Shown here: in pieces, positions 1 through 8,608 of the stretch | Position numbering within the stretch: position 1 is the stretch's first letter | How the letters are laid out: every line of letters starts with the position of its first letter | Assembly: GCA_003130845.1 (NCBI GenBank) | Contig: QEXW01000073.1 | Coordinates: forward strand, 1 to 34,624 | Length of the DNA stretch: 34,624 bases | Direction of reading: 5' to 3' | Origin: Anaerolineae bacterium | GTDB lineage: Bacteria; Chloroflexota; Anaerolineae; Anaerolineales; Villigracilaceae | The notes under the pieces: generated by a model | Database searches by the model: none | What the model was told of the DNA's origin: nothing | What the model saw: the letters and a program-made list of their open reading frames with translations, nothing else | Translations under genes and position numbers: made by a program

Positions 1-24
1 AGGGTTCGATTCCCTCTGTCCCCA
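1..24 (+). tRNA. tRNA, 3' end only, isotype unknown
   Basis: The window opens inside a tRNA. The T-arm is visible as AGGG, the loop TTCGATT and CCCTC (positions 1-16), followed by seven acceptor-stem bases TGTCCCC (17-23) and a discriminator A at 24. CCA is not encoded directly after the discriminator. The matching 5' acceptor strand would read GGGGACA. The anticodon lies before the window, so the amino acid cannot be told. Confidence 0.8.
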
Positions 25-59
25 CACCACACGCAATTTACCAGAAAGGAACGTTGGCA

Positions 60-1451
60 TTGAAAATTGAAACTCACCCTCTTGAAGACCATCAGATGAG
101 AATGGTGGTCGAGCTTGAATCAGAACAACTGGAAAGTGCGCGCCGCAAAGCCGCCCGCCGGATTGCCGAAAGAGCAAAAATCCCTGGCTTTCGTCCCGGC
201 AAAGCCCCTTACGATGTCATCCGCCGGCTATATGGGGATGGTGTACTCAACGAAGAAGCAGTTGAAATTCTTGTAGACGAGATGTATCCCCAAGCACTCA
301 AGCAAGCCGACTTGAAACCCGCTGCCGCTGGTCTGCTTGAAGAGATTCAAAGCCTAGAACCGCCCAAATTTGTCTTTACTGTTCCGCTGGAACCAACGGT
401 AGATTTAGGTGATTATAAGTCTGTACGCCTGCCCTATGAATGGGTCGAACCAACCGAGCAAGCCGTGGAACAAGAAATCGAAACCCTGCGGCAAATGTAC
501 GCCAACAGCCAGCCCGTCGAACGCCCGGTGCAAGAAACCGATTACGTTCTGGTATCCGTCACCGGTCACAAAGACCCCTCCTCCGAAGGAGAAGGCCCAG
601 TACTAGAACGAAGTGCCTATGCTGTCGTGGTGCGCCCTGAACCGAAAGAAGGCGAATGGCCCTTCCCCGGCTTCGGCAAGCACTTAGTCGGCGCAAAACC
701 GGGTGACGTCGTCGAATTCATTCACACCTACCCCGAAGATTTTGAAGACGAAACACTCAAAGGGCAACACATTAAATTCTCGGTGACCATCAAGGCCATT
801 CGCGGCGTGACCCTGCCGGAATTGAACGATGAATTTGCCCAAAAAACCGGCCTGGGGCAAACGGTTGACGAATTACATCAGAAGATGCGCGAAAACGTCA
901 ATCGCCAATCACAAGCCGAGTACGATGATGAATACTTTGAGAAACTGCTTGAACAAATTAAAGCCGGCGCGACCATTAAATATCCGCCACAGGTGCTAGA
1001 ACACGAAGTCGAACATGTGCTAGCAGACGTAGATTACCGCCTGCGTTCCCACGGGATAGAAGGGCTTGAAAAATATTTAGAAATGACCAACACGACTCGT
1101 GAGCAATTCATCGAGGAACAGGCTCGACCGGTAGCCAAGAAGCGGCTGGAGCGGGGCTTGGTGATGGACGAACTGGCGCGGGTAGAAAATATCCAAGTAG
1201 AACAAAAGGCTCTTGAAGAAGAGTTTGGCAACCGCTGGGCAGCCCTAGCCATGACCAATGAAGATTTTGCTCGCCGCACCAAAGGCGGAACCAAACCCAC
1301 CCGCGAGATAGTGGATGCGGTTGCGATGGACGCCGTCAATGTATTGGTCACACGCAGCGTACTAGAGCGCTTAAAAGCCATTGCGACGGGCCAGGCCGAG
1401 GCCCAAGTGGCTTCTGTCGAAACCCCTGCTGAAGAAACTAACCAAGAGTAA
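60..1451 (+). CDS. tig: Trigger factor, ribosome-associated chaperone and prolyl isomerase
   Basis: Trigger factor binds at the ribosomal exit tunnel and shields nascent chains in the cytosol. The N-terminal ribosome-binding domain carries the family signature GFRPGKAP near residue 46. A FKBP-like isomerase domain follows (about 150-250), then the helical C-terminal chaperone arms ending in a Glu-rich tail. About 463 residues is normal for the family. Two in-frame TTG codons compete as start. The one at 54 sits only 3 nt after the AAGGA at 46-50. The one at 60 has a 9-nt spacing and gives the family-like N-terminus MKIETHPLEDHQ, so 60 is preferred. It follows a tRNA gene and ends at a strong hairpin shared with the convergent dehydrogenase. 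Confidence 0.95.
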   Translation: MKIETHPLEDHQMRMVVELESEQLESARRKAARRIAERAKIPGFRPGKAPYDVIRRLYGDGVLNEEAVEILVDEMYPQALKQADLKPAAAGLLEEIQSLEPPKFVFTVPLEPTVDLGDYKSVRLPYEWVEPTEQAVEQEIETLRQMYANSQPVERPVQETDYVLVSVTGHKDPSSEGEGPVLERSAYAVVVRPEPKEGEWPFPGFGKHLVGAKPGDVVEFIHTYPEDFEDETLKGQHIKFSVTIKAIRGVTLPELNDEFAQKTGLGQTVDELHQKMRENVNRQSQAEYDDEYFEKLLEQIKAGATIKYPPQVLEHEVEHVLADVDYRLRSHGIEGLEKYLEMTNTTREQFIEEQARPVAKKRLERGLVMDELARVENIQVEQKALEEEFGNRWAALAMTNEDFARRTKGGTKPTREIVDAVAMDAVNVLVTRSVLERLKAIATGQAEAQVASVETPAEETNQE

Positions 1452-1473
1452 CAACCAACTTGGATACTCCAAA

Positions 1474-1508
1474 AACACTTCCCAAAGGGCTGGCCTTTGG
1501 GAAGTGTT
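1474..1508. terminator. Bidirectional intrinsic terminator between tig and the aldehyde dehydrogenase
   Basis: A perfect 15-bp inverted repeat (arms 1474-1488 and 1494-1508, 5-nt loop GCTGG) lies between two convergent genes. On the minus strand the stem is followed by a T run (complement of the A's at 1471-1475), so it is strongest for the minus-strand dehydrogenase. On the plus strand the tail is poorer in T. Confidence 0.85.
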
Positions 1509-1544
1509 GATTTGAGCAGAAAGCCGCCTTGTCGATCAAACTGC

Positions 1545-3119
1545 TTATTTGGGCTTCACCAGCGTGCGAATTTGTTCGTGCATGTACAAGGGCAGGTAAT
1601 ACAACCCGCCGGCGTTCTTACCGCTAGAACCAGAACCTTTCCACCCGCCAAAGGGCTGGAAGCCCGGCCAAGCCCCGGTGGTGGCACCCTGCGGACGGTT
1701 AGCATACGTCACACCGGCCTCGATATGCTCAAAGAACCAGGCTGCCTCTTCTTCTGTGCCGTAAAAACCAGCCGTTAAACCATAGTTCACGCTGTTAGCA
1801 ATTTGCATGGCTTCCGTCAAGTCTTTGACCTTGCCAATGGTTGCAATCGGCAAAAACATTTCATGTTGCCAGAGCGGATGCGAATAAGGCACATCCACCG
1901 CCAGGGTTGGTTGGCAAAAATAACCATTGGCAAATGGGCCATTGAGCGTGTGTCCACCCGTCAGAAAACGCCCTACCTGCGAAAGTTCCTCGGTAAAGTG
2001 CTTAAAATCTTCATAAGCAGATTGGTTAATCACCGGCCCCAAAAAGGTCTGCCGCTCGGTGGGGTCGCCAATGACCAACTTTTCAGTCAGTTCTTTCAGA
2101 CGACCAATCAGTTCATCATACACCGGTTCTTCGATGAGAATGCGACTGGCTGCCGAGCATTTCTGCCCTTGCAAACCAAAAGCCGAGCGCACAATGCCGG
2201 TTGCGGCATCTTCCAAATTGGCATGACGCGAGACGATGGCCGGATTCTTGCCACCCAACTCCAAAATCACCGGACGGATATAATTGCGCGCGGCAAAATC
2301 GCGGAACAGTTTCATCCCCACATCAAACGAACCGGTAAACGTCACACCATCCACTTCAGGACTATCTACTAGCGCCTGCCCCAGCGTGCGCCCCGGCCCA
2401 GTGACAAAGTTCACCACGCCCTCTGGAATACCTGCATCACGGAAACAATCTACCAGCAAGCGCACAATCCAGGCGGTATCGGTAGCCGGCTTGATGACCA
2501 CCGTATTCCCGGTCACCAGCGCCGCCCCAGCCGGCCCACCCGTCAGCGCAAAGGGGAAGTTGAATGGGCTAATGACCAGCCACACGCCGTAAGGCCGCAG
2601 AATCGAGATGTTGGTGGAATCGTGATGCGGCAGCGGGTCTTTGCCCAGTGGTTTGATGTAACCATCATTGGCTTCCATCTGGTCACAAGCATAATAAATT
2701 AGGTCAGCGGTTTCTTGCACATCACCAATCGCTTCCATGCGATTCTTGCCGACCTCTAAGGACATGGCAGCGCTCAAATCAAAGAGACGCTCTTCTATCA
2801 GGTGGGCCGCCTTGCGTAAAAGCGCCACCCGCTCCTGCCACGGTGTACGACTCCACCCCGGGAAAGCCTTGCGTGCCGCCTGCAGCGCCAAGCGTGCATG
2901 TTGTTCATTGCCCTTTTGCATGACCGCCAGCACAATTTCGGTGTTAATGGGGGTGCGGTCTTCAAACTTGTCCTCCGCAAACACATCCCGTCCATCAATG
3001 AACATGCCATATTCTGCGCCCAAACCAGCCTTTTGCTTGCCAAGCGCTTGGTCGTAGCGAACGTGCAGTTCTTCCGGCGGATTGAACATGGTAGCGTAGG
3101 TAAATTTGAAATCAGTCAT
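1545..3119 (-). CDS. Aldehyde dehydrogenase, probable L-glutamate gamma-semialdehyde (P5C) dehydrogenase
   Basis: NAD(P)-dependent aldehyde dehydrogenase, probably oxidising glutamate-gamma-semialdehyde to glutamate in proline breakdown. Visible ALDH residues are Asn187 in FNFP, Lys210, the general base Glu287 in LELGGKNP and the nucleophile Cys321 in GQKCSAASR. The GQKCSAASR block and the 524-residue length with a long N-terminus match the P5C dehydrogenase subgroup rather than generic 480-500-residue ALDHs. The start at 3119 is chosen because AAGGAGATG lies about 8 nt upstream. The longer open frame adds a low-complexity Ile/Lys stretch from the AT-rich promoter region. No proline dehydrogenase gene is adjacent, so the substrate is inferred from sequence alone. 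Confidence 0.8.
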   Translation of the reverse strand: MTDFKFTYATMFNPPEELHVRYDQALGKQKAGLGAEYGMFIDGRDVFAEDKFEDRTPINTEIVLAVMQKGNEQHARLALQAARKAFPGWSRTPWQERVALLRKAAHLIEERLFDLSAAMSLEVGKNRMEAIGDVQETADLIYYACDQMEANDGYIKPLGKDPLPHHDSTNISILRPYGVWLVISPFNFPFALTGGPAGAALVTGNTVVIKPATDTAWIVRLLVDCFRDAGIPEGVVNFVTGPGRTLGQALVDSPEVDGVTFTGSFDVGMKLFRDFAARNYIRPVILELGGKNPAIVSRHANLEDAATGIVRSAFGLQGQKCSAASRILIEEPVYDELIGRLKELTEKLVIGDPTERQTFLGPVINQSAYEDFKHFTEELSQVGRFLTGGHTLNGPFANGYFCQPTLAVDVPYSHPLWQHEMFLPIATIGKVKDLTEAMQIANSVNYGLTAGFYGTEEEAAWFFEHIEAGVTYANRPQGATTGAWPGFQPFGGWKGSGSSGKNAGGLYYLPLYMHEQIRTLVKPK

Positions 3120-3253
3120 GCAAACATCTCCTTTTGGCTGAGAAATTATTATGATTATTTTTATAAATTTTATCATATTAGGCATGGAAAAGAAAACACC
3201 TCAACGCAAAAACAAATACAACGCTTACTAAGGAGTTTGTTCTGCTCTCACGT

Positions 3254-3259
3254 TATAAT
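3254..3259 (+). promoter_or_regulatory. -10 box of the GT-C-like membrane protein gene
   Basis: A consensus TATAAT ends 8 nt before the first ATG (3268). A start site about 7 nt downstream would fall at the ATG or one to two bases before it, so the mRNA would be leaderless or nearly so. No Shine-Dalgarno sequence precedes the ATG, which fits. No good -35 box is seen. The AT-rich stretch 3140-3183 on the other side probably holds the divergent dehydrogenase promoter. Confidence 0.5.
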
Positions 3260-3267
3260 CACCCCCT

Positions 3268-5346
3268 ATGATGTCTACAAAACCTTTTTTCTTGCACCGC
3301 CCCAATCCATCCTTAATACGTGCAGCCGCACTGATTGGCTTGTTGGCACTGGCCTACGGCTTACTCATTCCCTGGCAAGGATATGCGTTTGATGAATGGC
3401 ACTTCATCTACTACTCCCTCATAAATGGCCCCAAAGGACTGCCTGAATTATTTCACTATGATGGACACCCCCAATCCACCTGGATTTACCTATTGATGTT
3501 TCGTCTACTGGGGTATGCTCCGCTCGGATGGCACCTGTTTGCCTTTTTCTGGAAAACCGCATGTGTGCTGATGTTCTGGGCAATGCTCAGGCAGGTTTGG
3601 CCAGAAAAAGACCAGCAAACCTTCCTCACCGCCCTACTGTTTGGATTGTATCCATTTTTCACATTACAAATATTCGCAATCGCTTACTTCGAAGTTTGGT
3701 ATAGCTTTTTCTTGCTCTGGTTATCTATTTACCTTAGCCTGCGCGCTATCCGTCAGCCTGCATACTTTTGGGCTTGGACAGGGTTCGCCTTATTGGCAAA
3801 GATTGGACATCTCTTTACCAGTGAATACACCTGGTTTCTAGAAATCTTTCGTCCTTTATTCCTCCTGCTCGTCCTGCCGGCCGATTTGCCACGCGGAGAA
3901 AGAGTGCGACGCACGGCCCTGCTCTGGCTACCATATTTTGTGCTGTTTTTCACCTCGGTAATCTGGCGCGGTTTTTTCTACCAGCCGCTGCGGCCTTCGT
4001 TTCGGGTCATGGAAGGCATGTTCGATGCGCCGCATCTGTTTGTTCTGGCCGCGCTGCGTCACTGGATTCCTGACTTTAGTCTAACCTTATTCACGTCCTG
4101 GTTTCATATCCTGCAACCAGAATATCTTGACCTAGGCAGAAGAACCAACGCGCTCATTTTGTTTATCTCAGTCCTGGCAGGTGCACTCGCCTGGCTTGGC
4201 ATCAAACCCCAGGCAGAATCAGAAAATCAGCCGGAGACAGCCTTTGGGTGGACATCCAGTACATTGGCCATTGGCCTACTTGGGATGATAGCCGGCTTCC
4301 TCCCTTCTTACATTGCGGGGTACACCGCCTACTTGAGCGAATGGCCAAGCAACGCTCGACTGGCGCTGGCCGCTTTTCCAGGCGCAGCGCTCATTCTCAC
4401 GACACTGCTAGAACGGATTGCTAGGCCGCGTGCGAAAGTAATTTTAGTAGCTATTTTGACTGGGTTGCTCATCGGTTGGCATGTGCGCGTTCAGGTTGAT
4501 TTCTTACGAGTGTGGGAAGCACAGAAAGAGTTCTATCGCCAGTTAATCTGGCGCATCCCTGCATTACCCCCTGACACCATGCTGATTCTCACCGGCCCCT
4601 ATCATCCGCCTTTACATCCTGATTCTCCCGCGCGCATTGCCGCTGAACCCGATTTCGCCACTTCGCTGGCCATCAACACGCTATATACTGCCCTGCCAGA
4701 AGCAGACGGGCGCCTTCCGTATTGGTTCTCTTCACACCTAGATGCTTTTGAACCCGGTCATCGAGGCGAACAAAAACCCTTGTGGGAGCGCAGCCACGCC
4801 ACGCTCTACTTCAAAGGAAACCCCGAAAATTTAATAGTATTGCAATTCCAACCTGAGCAGAGAGAGTGCCTGCGCGTAGTAGGGCCAGAATACGCCAACT
4901 ACAAACGAATTCCGCCCCGCGTTAAAGAAGCGGCCTTGCTCTCTCGCCCCGAAAATATTCGAGAAGAAGCACAGACTTCTTTCTGGTTGCGGGATGTCAT
5001 CCTGGGCAAAGAAGAAAACCCAGGCTGGTGTTATTACTACCAAAAAGGAGCGTTGGCGGCGCAATTTGGCCGCTGGGAAGAAAGCCTAGCATGGTGGGAG
5101 CAGGCGGTACTGGCAAGACGCCGACCGCGCAATGGCTACGAACTTTTGCCGTTTATTGAAGCCCAAATGCGCATGGAAAGGTGGCAGCAAGCCGCCGACC
5201 TCACGCGCCTATCGGCCCAACTAACGCCCGGCATGGACGCTGCCCTCTGTCCATTGTGGAAACAAATTTCACAAACCACTCGTTCATCCGAACAACAACA
5301 GGAAGCACAAACCGAAGTCTATACCTTGCTCAAGTGCATCCCATAA
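3268..5346 (+). CDS. Multi-pass membrane protein, GT-C glycosyltransferase-like, with TPR-like C-terminus
   Basis: Predicted membrane protein of 692 residues. The first two thirds hold about ten hydrophobic segments. An acidic pair, Asp42-Glu43 in FDEWHF, sits in the first loop after the first helix, where GT-C transferases (PMT/ArnT type) carry their catalytic acid. The last third is soluble. Residues about 595-680 read like two or three TPR-type helical hairpins (ALAAQFGRWEESLAWWEQA and the segment after it). The role, transfer of a lipid-linked sugar at the outer face of the membrane, is inferred from architecture and no specific family is recognised. Two consecutive ATG codons (3268, 3271) are possible starts. 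The gene stands alone between the divergent dehydrogenase and the downstream oxidoreductase. Confidence 0.7.
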   Translation: MMSTKPFFLHRPNPSLIRAAALIGLLALAYGLLIPWQGYAFDEWHFIYYSLINGPKGLPELFHYDGHPQSTWIYLLMFRLLGYAPLGWHLFAFFWKTACVLMFWAMLRQVWPEKDQQTFLTALLFGLYPFFTLQIFAIAYFEVWYSFFLLWLSIYLSLRAIRQPAYFWAWTGFALLAKIGHLFTSEYTWFLEIFRPLFLLLVLPADLPRGERVRRTALLWLPYFVLFFTSVIWRGFFYQPLRPSFRVMEGMFDAPHLFVLAALRHWIPDFSLTLFTSWFHILQPEYLDLGRRTNALILFISVLAGALAWLGIKPQAESENQPETAFGWTSSTLAIGLLGMIAGFLPSYIAGYTAYLSEWPSNARLALAAFPGAALILTTLLERIARPRAKVILVAILTGLLIGWHVRVQVDFLRVWEAQKEFYRQLIWRIPALPPDTMLILTGPYHPPLHPDSPARIAAEPDFATSLAINTLYTALPEADGRLPYWFSSHLDAFEPGHRGEQKPLWERSHATLYFKGNPENLIVLQFQPEQRECLRVVGPEYANYKRIPPRVKEAALLSRPENIREEAQTSFWLRDVILGKEENPGWCYYYQKGALAAQFGRWEESLAWWEQAVLARRRPRNGYELLPFIEAQMRMERWQQAADLTRLSAQLTPGMDAALCPLWKQISQTTRSSEQQQEAQTEVYTLLKCIP

Positions 5347-5426
5347 GGCCATAGAGCAGCCCCAAAGTTAGTCCTCCTGACACACCAAAAACGGGACAAT
5401 CATCAGTAGCCAAAGACAGCGGGGTC

Positions 5427-5435
5427 TGTCATAAT
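5427..5435 (+). promoter_or_regulatory. Extended -10 promoter of the AOR gene
   Basis: TGTCATAAT matches the extended -10 form (TG, one base, then a -10-like hexamer), which can work without a good -35 box, and none is seen upstream. It gives a leader of about 40 nt before the ATG at 5480, with the Shine-Dalgarno AGGAGA at 5467-5472. Confidence 0.45.
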
Positions 5436-5479
5436 GGATACATGCGCCGATTTCGATTTCCCTTTTAGGAGACCTATCC

Positions 5480-7654
5480 ATGACCCTTCCCCAAACCCTG
5501 ACTGACAACGCCCTTTTGGCTGAATATCACTACGAACTACGACCGGTCGAACGCGGCTACGCCAATCGCACGCTTTATATCAACCTGAGCGACTTCACCA
5601 TCCGCGAGAAACCGGTGACACAGCAAATGAAAGACCTGTTCACGGGCGGGCGCGGCTTTGCGCTCAAACTCTTATGGGATGCTGTCACACCCCAAACGCG
5701 CTGGAATGACCCACAAAACGAATTGGTCATCGCCAATGGCCCCATTTGTGGCATCACCGCCTACCCCGGCAGCGGCAAAGCCACGGTAGTCGGCCTCTCG
5801 CCGCTGACCAACAACGTCATGGACAGCAATGTCGGCGGCTATTTCGCGCCCTTCCTGAAATTCTCCGGTTTCGATGCGCTCGAAATTCAGGGCAAAGCCG
5901 AAGAAGACGTCATCATTTACATTGATGGTGATACCGGCTTGATCACGATTACGCGCAATTCCTTGCCTGAAGTAGACGCCCACGAAATTGGCAAAGTGCT
6001 TACCGAACGAATTGGCGGCGATGAGCGTGGCAAACGTGGTGTTTCTGTTCTTTCCACCGGCCAAGCCGCTGAGCATGTCCGCATCGCGATGATTAATTCC
6101 ACCTGGTACGATGTGCGCCGCAAAGAAGTCCGCATGAAACAAGCCGGACGCGGCGGATTGGGCCGCGTGTTCCGTGATAAGAAAATTAAAGCAATTGTGG
6201 TTCGCTTTACCGATATGGGGGGCGACCTGAACGGTGTAGCCGATATGGCTCTCATCCGCAAGGCGGGTCAGCGCATTAACAAAGAAATTGCCGACCTCGA
6301 TGACAAACAAAACCAGATGCGCAAGGTCGGCACGGCCAACATCGTTGAGATTATGGACCACTTCGACCTGCTGCCCACCCACAACTTCCGCTATGGCTCC
6401 CACCCCGAAACCTACAAAATCGACTCAAAAGTCTGGAAAGAAGCCTTCACCCAAGGTTTGCCGGATGGTTGCTGGCTGGGGTGCACGCTTTCCTGCTCGC
6501 ATGGCGTAGACCACTTCCCGCTCAAAACCGGGCCGTACGCCGGTCAATGCGTGCTGGTGGACGGGCCGGAATATGAAAACGCGGCGGGATTGGGCGCAAA
6601 CATCGGCAATTTCGATGCCCAAAAGGTGCTGGAACTCAACTTCTACTGCGATACCTACGGCGTGGATACCATCTCTTTTGCCAACTGCGTAGCCTTTGCG
6701 ATGGAGTGCTATGAGGAAGGCATTTTGACCAAAGAACACACCGGCGGCTTAGAGCTAAACTTTGGCAACGGTGCCGCGGCCCTGGAACTCTTACATCAGA
6801 TGGCGCGCGGCGAAGGCTTTGGCGTCATCGTGGGGCAGGGCGTGCGCTACATGAAAGAATACTTCGCCCGTGAATTCGGCGCCGACCCGGCCTTCCTGCA
6901 TGATATTGGCATGGAAATTAAGGGCTTGGAAATTTCGGAATACATGACCAAAGAGTCAATTGCCCAACAAGGTGGCTACGGCCTGGCAACCAAAGGGCCC
7001 CAGCACGATGAAGCCTGGCTCATCTTCATGGACCAGGTTCACAACCTACTGCCGACCTTCAAAGACAAGGCCGAAGCGTTACACTACTTCCCCATGTGGC
7101 GGACCTGGTTTAGCTTGCATGGCCTGTGCAAATTGCCCTGGAACGACATCACCCCTGAAAACAACAAGAACACCAAAGAACCCGCCAAAGTGGAAGAGCA
7201 TGTGGAGAACTACACCTGGATTCATCAGGGCGTCACGGGCATTCCCACCACGCCCGAAACGTTGCTGGCGCAATCGGAGCGGGTCTATAACTTCCAGAAA
7301 ATCTTTGCCCTGCGGATGGGACGGGTGGGACGCGAGCATGATGTGCCACCATACCGCGCCATGGGTCCGGTCACCAAAGTCGAATATGAATCGCGCCAGG
7401 AACGCTACGATAAGCAACTGCGCGACCTGGTTGGAATTGACCCCACCGGTCTTTCCACTGAGGAAAAAATGGCGCACCTGCGTAAATATCGTGAAGAGCA
7501 GTACCAAAAGATGCAAGATGCCGTGTACGAACGGCGCGGCTGGGACAAAAACGGCATTCCAACCCCCGAAAAGCTTAAAGAACTAGGCTTAGACCTGCCT
7601 GAACTCCTAGAAGTGGTGGCACAAGCGCAAAACATGGTGCGCACCCAGCAATAA
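5480..7654 (+). CDS. Aldehyde:ferredoxin oxidoreductase family protein (tungsten/molybdenum bis-pterin enzyme)
   Basis: Member of the AOR family, cytosolic enzymes with a tungsto-bispyranopterin centre and one [4Fe-4S] cluster that typically couple aldehyde/acid conversion to ferredoxin. The N-terminal AOR fold is visible from residue 28 (NRTLYINLSDFTI, then TGGRGFALKLL). The cluster ligands are probably Cys331, Cys335 and Cys339 (C-x3-C-x3-C) with Cys550 in LHGLCKLPWND as the fourth. The pterin-binding type motif DTYGVDTIS begins at residue 391. At 724 residues it is longer than the roughly 600-residue archaeal AORs, with extra Lys/Glu-rich C-terminal sequence. It has its own promoter and terminator and no ferredoxin or maturation gene beside it. 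The substrate cannot be predicted. Confidence 0.9.
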   Translation: MTLPQTLTDNALLAEYHYELRPVERGYANRTLYINLSDFTIREKPVTQQMKDLFTGGRGFALKLLWDAVTPQTRWNDPQNELVIANGPICGITAYPGSGKATVVGLSPLTNNVMDSNVGGYFAPFLKFSGFDALEIQGKAEEDVIIYIDGDTGLITITRNSLPEVDAHEIGKVLTERIGGDERGKRGVSVLSTGQAAEHVRIAMINSTWYDVRRKEVRMKQAGRGGLGRVFRDKKIKAIVVRFTDMGGDLNGVADMALIRKAGQRINKEIADLDDKQNQMRKVGTANIVEIMDHFDLLPTHNFRYGSHPETYKIDSKVWKEAFTQGLPDGCWLGCTLSCSHGVDHFPLKTGPYAGQCVLVDGPEYENAAGLGANIGNFDAQKVLELNFYCDTYGVDTISFANCVAFAMECYEEGILTKEHTGGLELNFGNGAAALELLHQMARGEGFGVIVGQGVRYMKEYFAREFGADPAFLHDIGMEIKGLEISEYMTKESIAQQGGYGLATKGPQHDEAWLIFMDQVHNLLPTFKDKAEALHYFPMWRTWFSLHGLCKLPWNDITPENNKNTKEPAKVEEHVENYTWIHQGVTGIPTTPETLLAQSERVYNFQKIFALRMGRVGREHDVPPYRAMGPVTKVEYESRQERYDKQLRDLVGIDPTGLSTEEKMAHLRKYREEQYQKMQDAVYERRGWDKNGIPTPEKLKELGLDLPELLEVVAQAQNMVRTQQ

Positions 7655-7672
7655 CGGCATCCAACCGATGAG

Positions 7673-7705
7673 AATGGCGGTCAAAAAACATGACCGCCAT
7701 TTTTT
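7673..7705 (+). terminator. Intrinsic terminator of the AOR gene
   Basis: Arms ATGGCGGTCA (7674-7683) and TGACCGCCAT (7691-7700) pair perfectly over 10 bp with a 7-nt A-rich loop, followed at once by a T run at 7700-7705. The stop codon lies 19 nt upstream. Confidence 0.9.
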
Positions 7706-7732
7706 ATCCTGAAAACACGGCCTGCTAAAAAT

Positions 7733-7865
7733 CTAGCCACCATACAGTGATTAGACGCAGACAAACGCAGAGAAACGCAGAGAAACGCGGACAAGGAGCG
7801 CGTTTGCCGAAGAAAGCCCAGAAAATTTCCGCGTTTTCCGTGTGAATCCGTGTCCCAAAAACACA
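7733..7865 (+). repeat. Dispersed intergenic repeat, copy A
   Basis: Fills most of the gap between the AOR terminator and slyD. It starts CTAGCCACCATACA and contains a short run of 10-bp units (GACAAACGCA, GAGAAACGCA, GAGAAACGCG starting at 7760, 7770 and 7780). It then has CCGAAGAAAGCCCAGAAAA followed by TTTCCGCG and GTGAATCCGTGTCC. The same blocks recur at 8968-9061 and, inverted and shortened, at 21590-21661. No coding sequence is seen in it. Confidence 0.75.
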
Positions 7866-7980
7866 CTATCGGGTAGTGAGATAAAAATCAGCCGCCAAAA
7901 ATGCAAAAACCAGTTACAATGTCCACATTGCATCCAGCAGAAGACAACTTCTGGCATCTATCCCAAAGAAAAGAGTAACT

Positions 7981-8469
7981 ATGGACAAACCAACAGTACA
8001 AGACGGGCAGGTCGTCTCGATGGAATATACCCTGCATGTAGATGGGCAGTTAATTGATTCATCACAAGGCCGCGCCCCCCTGGAATTTTTACAAGGTGCG
8101 GGCAATATTATCCCTGGGCTAGAAGATGAACTTTACGGTATGGAAGTCGGTGAAACCAAGAACGTCATCGTATCCGCAGAAGATGGCTATGGCGAACTAG
8201 ACCCCGATGCGTTCGTGGACGTGCCGCGCGCCCAATTCCCGACCGAAATTCCCCTAGAGATAGGCGTCGAGCTGCAGGTACGCGATGATAGCGGACGCGT
8301 CCTGCTAGCGCGCATTGACCGGGTGGACGATGAAAGTGTGCGGCTCGATTTCAATCACCCCCTCGCCGGCAAAGAACTCGATTTCACTGTAAAAATCGTC
8401 GGTTTGCGCGATGCCACCGATGAAGAAATGGAACATGGCCACGTTCATGGCCACGACCATGCGCACTAG
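7981..8469 (+). CDS. slyD: SlyD-like FKBP-type peptidyl-prolyl isomerase with His-rich tail
   Basis: Cytosolic prolyl cis-trans isomerase and chaperone of the SlyD type. It has the split FKBP fold with an inserted flap domain. The FKBP part shows VSMEYTLHVDGQLIDSS and the FLQGAGNIIPGLEDELYGM block (about residues 36-54). The insert-in-flap region spans about 70-130. The C-terminus is HGHVHGHDHAH, a short metal-binding tail of the kind that binds nickel in SlyD. At 162 residues it is in the SlyD range. A possible -10 box TACAAT lies at 7915-7920, and the Shine-Dalgarno sequence is weak (AAAGAG). A stem-loop terminator follows. Metal-related function is inferred from the tail, since no hydrogenase or nickel gene is nearby. 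Confidence 0.9.
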   Translation: MDKPTVQDGQVVSMEYTLHVDGQLIDSSQGRAPLEFLQGAGNIIPGLEDELYGMEVGETKNVIVSAEDGYGELDPDAFVDVPRAQFPTEIPLEIGVELQVRDDSGRVLLARIDRVDDESVRLDFNHPLAGKELDFTVKIVGLRDATDEEMEHGHVHGHDHAH

Positions 8470-8495
8470 ATAAACGGCAAAACGCTTTGACAAAA

Positions 8496-8530
8496 AAACA
8501 GTCTGCGCTCGTGCGTAGACTGTTTCATTT
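8496..8530 (+). terminator. Intrinsic terminator of slyD
   Basis: Arms 8496-8508 (AAACAGTCTGCGC) and 8513-8525 (GCGTAGACTGTTT) pair over 13 bp with one G-T wobble and the 4-nt loop TCGT, followed by CATTTT. Confidence 0.8.
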
Positions 8531-8546
8531 TAGCCAATTAAACATC

Positions 8547-8581
8547 GAAGGCGGCCGCTGGGGTTACAACAGGCCGCCTTC
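8547..8581 (-). terminator. Hairpin terminator-like element after the small membrane protein gene
   Basis: A GC-rich 10-bp perfect stem (GAAGGCGGCC at 8547-8556 with GGCCGCCTTC at 8572-8581) has a 15-nt loop. It lies 27 nt after the stop of the minus-strand 38-codon gene. On that strand the tail reads ATGTTTAATT, a modest T tract. Confidence 0.55.
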
Positions 8582-8608
8582 AGGGAGATTGGGAGTCGTC
8601 TATCATAC

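Noticed and set aside
5672-6403. A 243-codon open frame opposite the AOR gene
   Set aside because: No start signal or recognisable domain, and it is fully inside the AOR coding frame.
7754-7795. Short periodic repeats as a possible CRISPR array
   Set aside because: Units are 10 bp without spacers and there are no cas genes.
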